The notes under the pieces were generated by a model that saw nothing but the letters and a program-made list of their open reading frames with translations, did not search any database and was not told the DNA's origin. From NCBI GenBank assembly GCA_013812695.1, contig JACCSZ010000151.1, positions 1 through 6,887 on the forward strand: DNA of 6,887 nucleotides, written 5' to 3'. Shown here one piece after another: positions 6,462 through 6,887 of this stretch. This DNA is from Gemmatimonadales bacterium (GTDB taxonomy: Bacteria; Gemmatimonadota; Gemmatimonadetes; Gemmatimonadales; GWC2-71-9). The number at the start of each line of letters is the position of its first letter. Within the stretch, counting starts at the first letter, position 1. The position numbers and the translations under genes are program-made.

Positions 6462-6887
6462 CTAGTCCCGCGGAGGCGTCCGGGCCGCGCCGAGGCGGAG
6501 CTGGGACATGAGGCTGGAGAGGTCGCCGGCCGCGAGCGCGCCACCCGGCGCTTCGCCGGCGTCCGCGCGTGGCAACGCCGGCGTCGCGGACTGCGTTTGG
6601 GCCTGCAGGAATGGCTTGAACAGCTCGATCGGAATGGGAAAGAGCGTGGTCGAGTTGTTCTCCGCGGCGATCTCGGTGACCGTCTGGAGGTAGCGGAGCT
6701 GGATGGCGGTCGGCTCCCTCGCCAGCGTGTGGGCGGCCTGCGCCAGCGTCTCGGACGCCTGGAGCTCGCCCTGCGCCGCGATGACCTTGGCCCGGCGTTC
6801 GCGCTCCGCCTCCGCCTGCCGGGCCATGGCGCGCTTCATCTGATCGGGCAAGTCCACGTCCTTGACCTCGACGGCCGAAACCTCGAT
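6462..6887 (-). CDS. Slipin / stomatin-like SPFH (band 7) protein, C-terminal part
   Basis: This is the last 141 residues of a slipin; the start lies beyond the right edge, since the frame is open through 6887 (IEVSAVEVKDVDLP...). Slipins are membrane-anchored SPFH proteins that oligomerise into scaffolds in lipid microdomains, often next to an NfeD-type protease gene. The visible part has the distal SPFH segment VEVKDVDLPDQMKRAMARQA (6-25), the charged coiled-coil helix AEAERERRAKVIAAQGELQA (25-44), and the conserved end LRYLQTVTEIAAENNSTTLF (64-83) with PIPIELFKPFL. The remaining 47 residues are a low-complexity Ala/Pro/Gln tail. A GTG at 6857 falls mid-domain and is not the real start. NfeD, if present, would lie outside this window; the gene immediately downstream is instead an unknown two-TM protein. 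Confidence 0.92.
   Translation of the reverse strand: MEVSAVEVKDVDLPDQMKRAMARQAEAERERRAKVIAAQGELQASETLAQAAHTLAREPTAIQLRYLQTVTEIAAENNSTTLFPIPIELFKPFLQAQTQSATPALPRADAGEAPGGALAAGDLSSLMSQLRLGAARTPPRD

Noticed and set aside
1..6887. A defence system, CRISPR array, mobile element with transposase, or biosynthetic cluster.
   Set aside because: All open frames are accounted for by metabolic and membrane genes; no regularly spaced repeats, integrase or nuclease motifs were seen.

Overview
The window is about 70% G+C, densely coded bacterial chromosome. It carries seven complete genes and one gene cut by the right edge. The gene set (flavin-dependent thymidylate synthase, GlcD-type FAD oxidase, DUF116, DUF2231, slipin), the high G+C, weak or absent Shine-Dalgarno sites at several starts, and a hypothetical lipoprotein and membrane protein of a style I associate with Gemmatimonadota suggest an environmental bacterium of that phylum or a neighbour. 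This is an impression from protein style, not a proven placement.

Left block (1-2488, minus strand): a 547-aa GlcD-like FAD-linked oxidase is followed after 10 nt by thyX, so the two are probably co-transcribed. About 40 nt beyond thyX, the first 13 bases of the window resemble one end of a widespread palindromic repeat. The oxidase gene is divergent from a plus-strand DUF116 membrane protein gene (2489-3283). The two proposed start codons lie only 27 nt apart. Each is preceded at 6-7 nt by a -10-like hexamer on its own strand, so the spacer may be a compact pair of overlapping leaderless promoters.

Right block (3328-6887, minus strand, convergent with the DUF116 gene): in transcription order, the C-terminal part of a slipin (SPFH/band 7) gene, a tightly coupled two-TM protein of unknown function, a 178-nt gap holding an 86-bp imperfect palindrome, a 3-hydroxybutyryl-CoA dehydrogenase, a DUF2231 membrane protein with a histidine-rich tail, and a small lipoprotein. 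The last three genes are spaced by 9 and 3 nt, with ribosome binding sites inside or touching the preceding gene's end, so they form an operon.

I see no CRISPR array, tRNA, rRNA, transposase or defence system. The items most worth a second look are the divergent start region, the palindromic repeat, the ThyX signature motif that is one residue longer than the textbook form, and the unknown membrane protein paired with the slipin.
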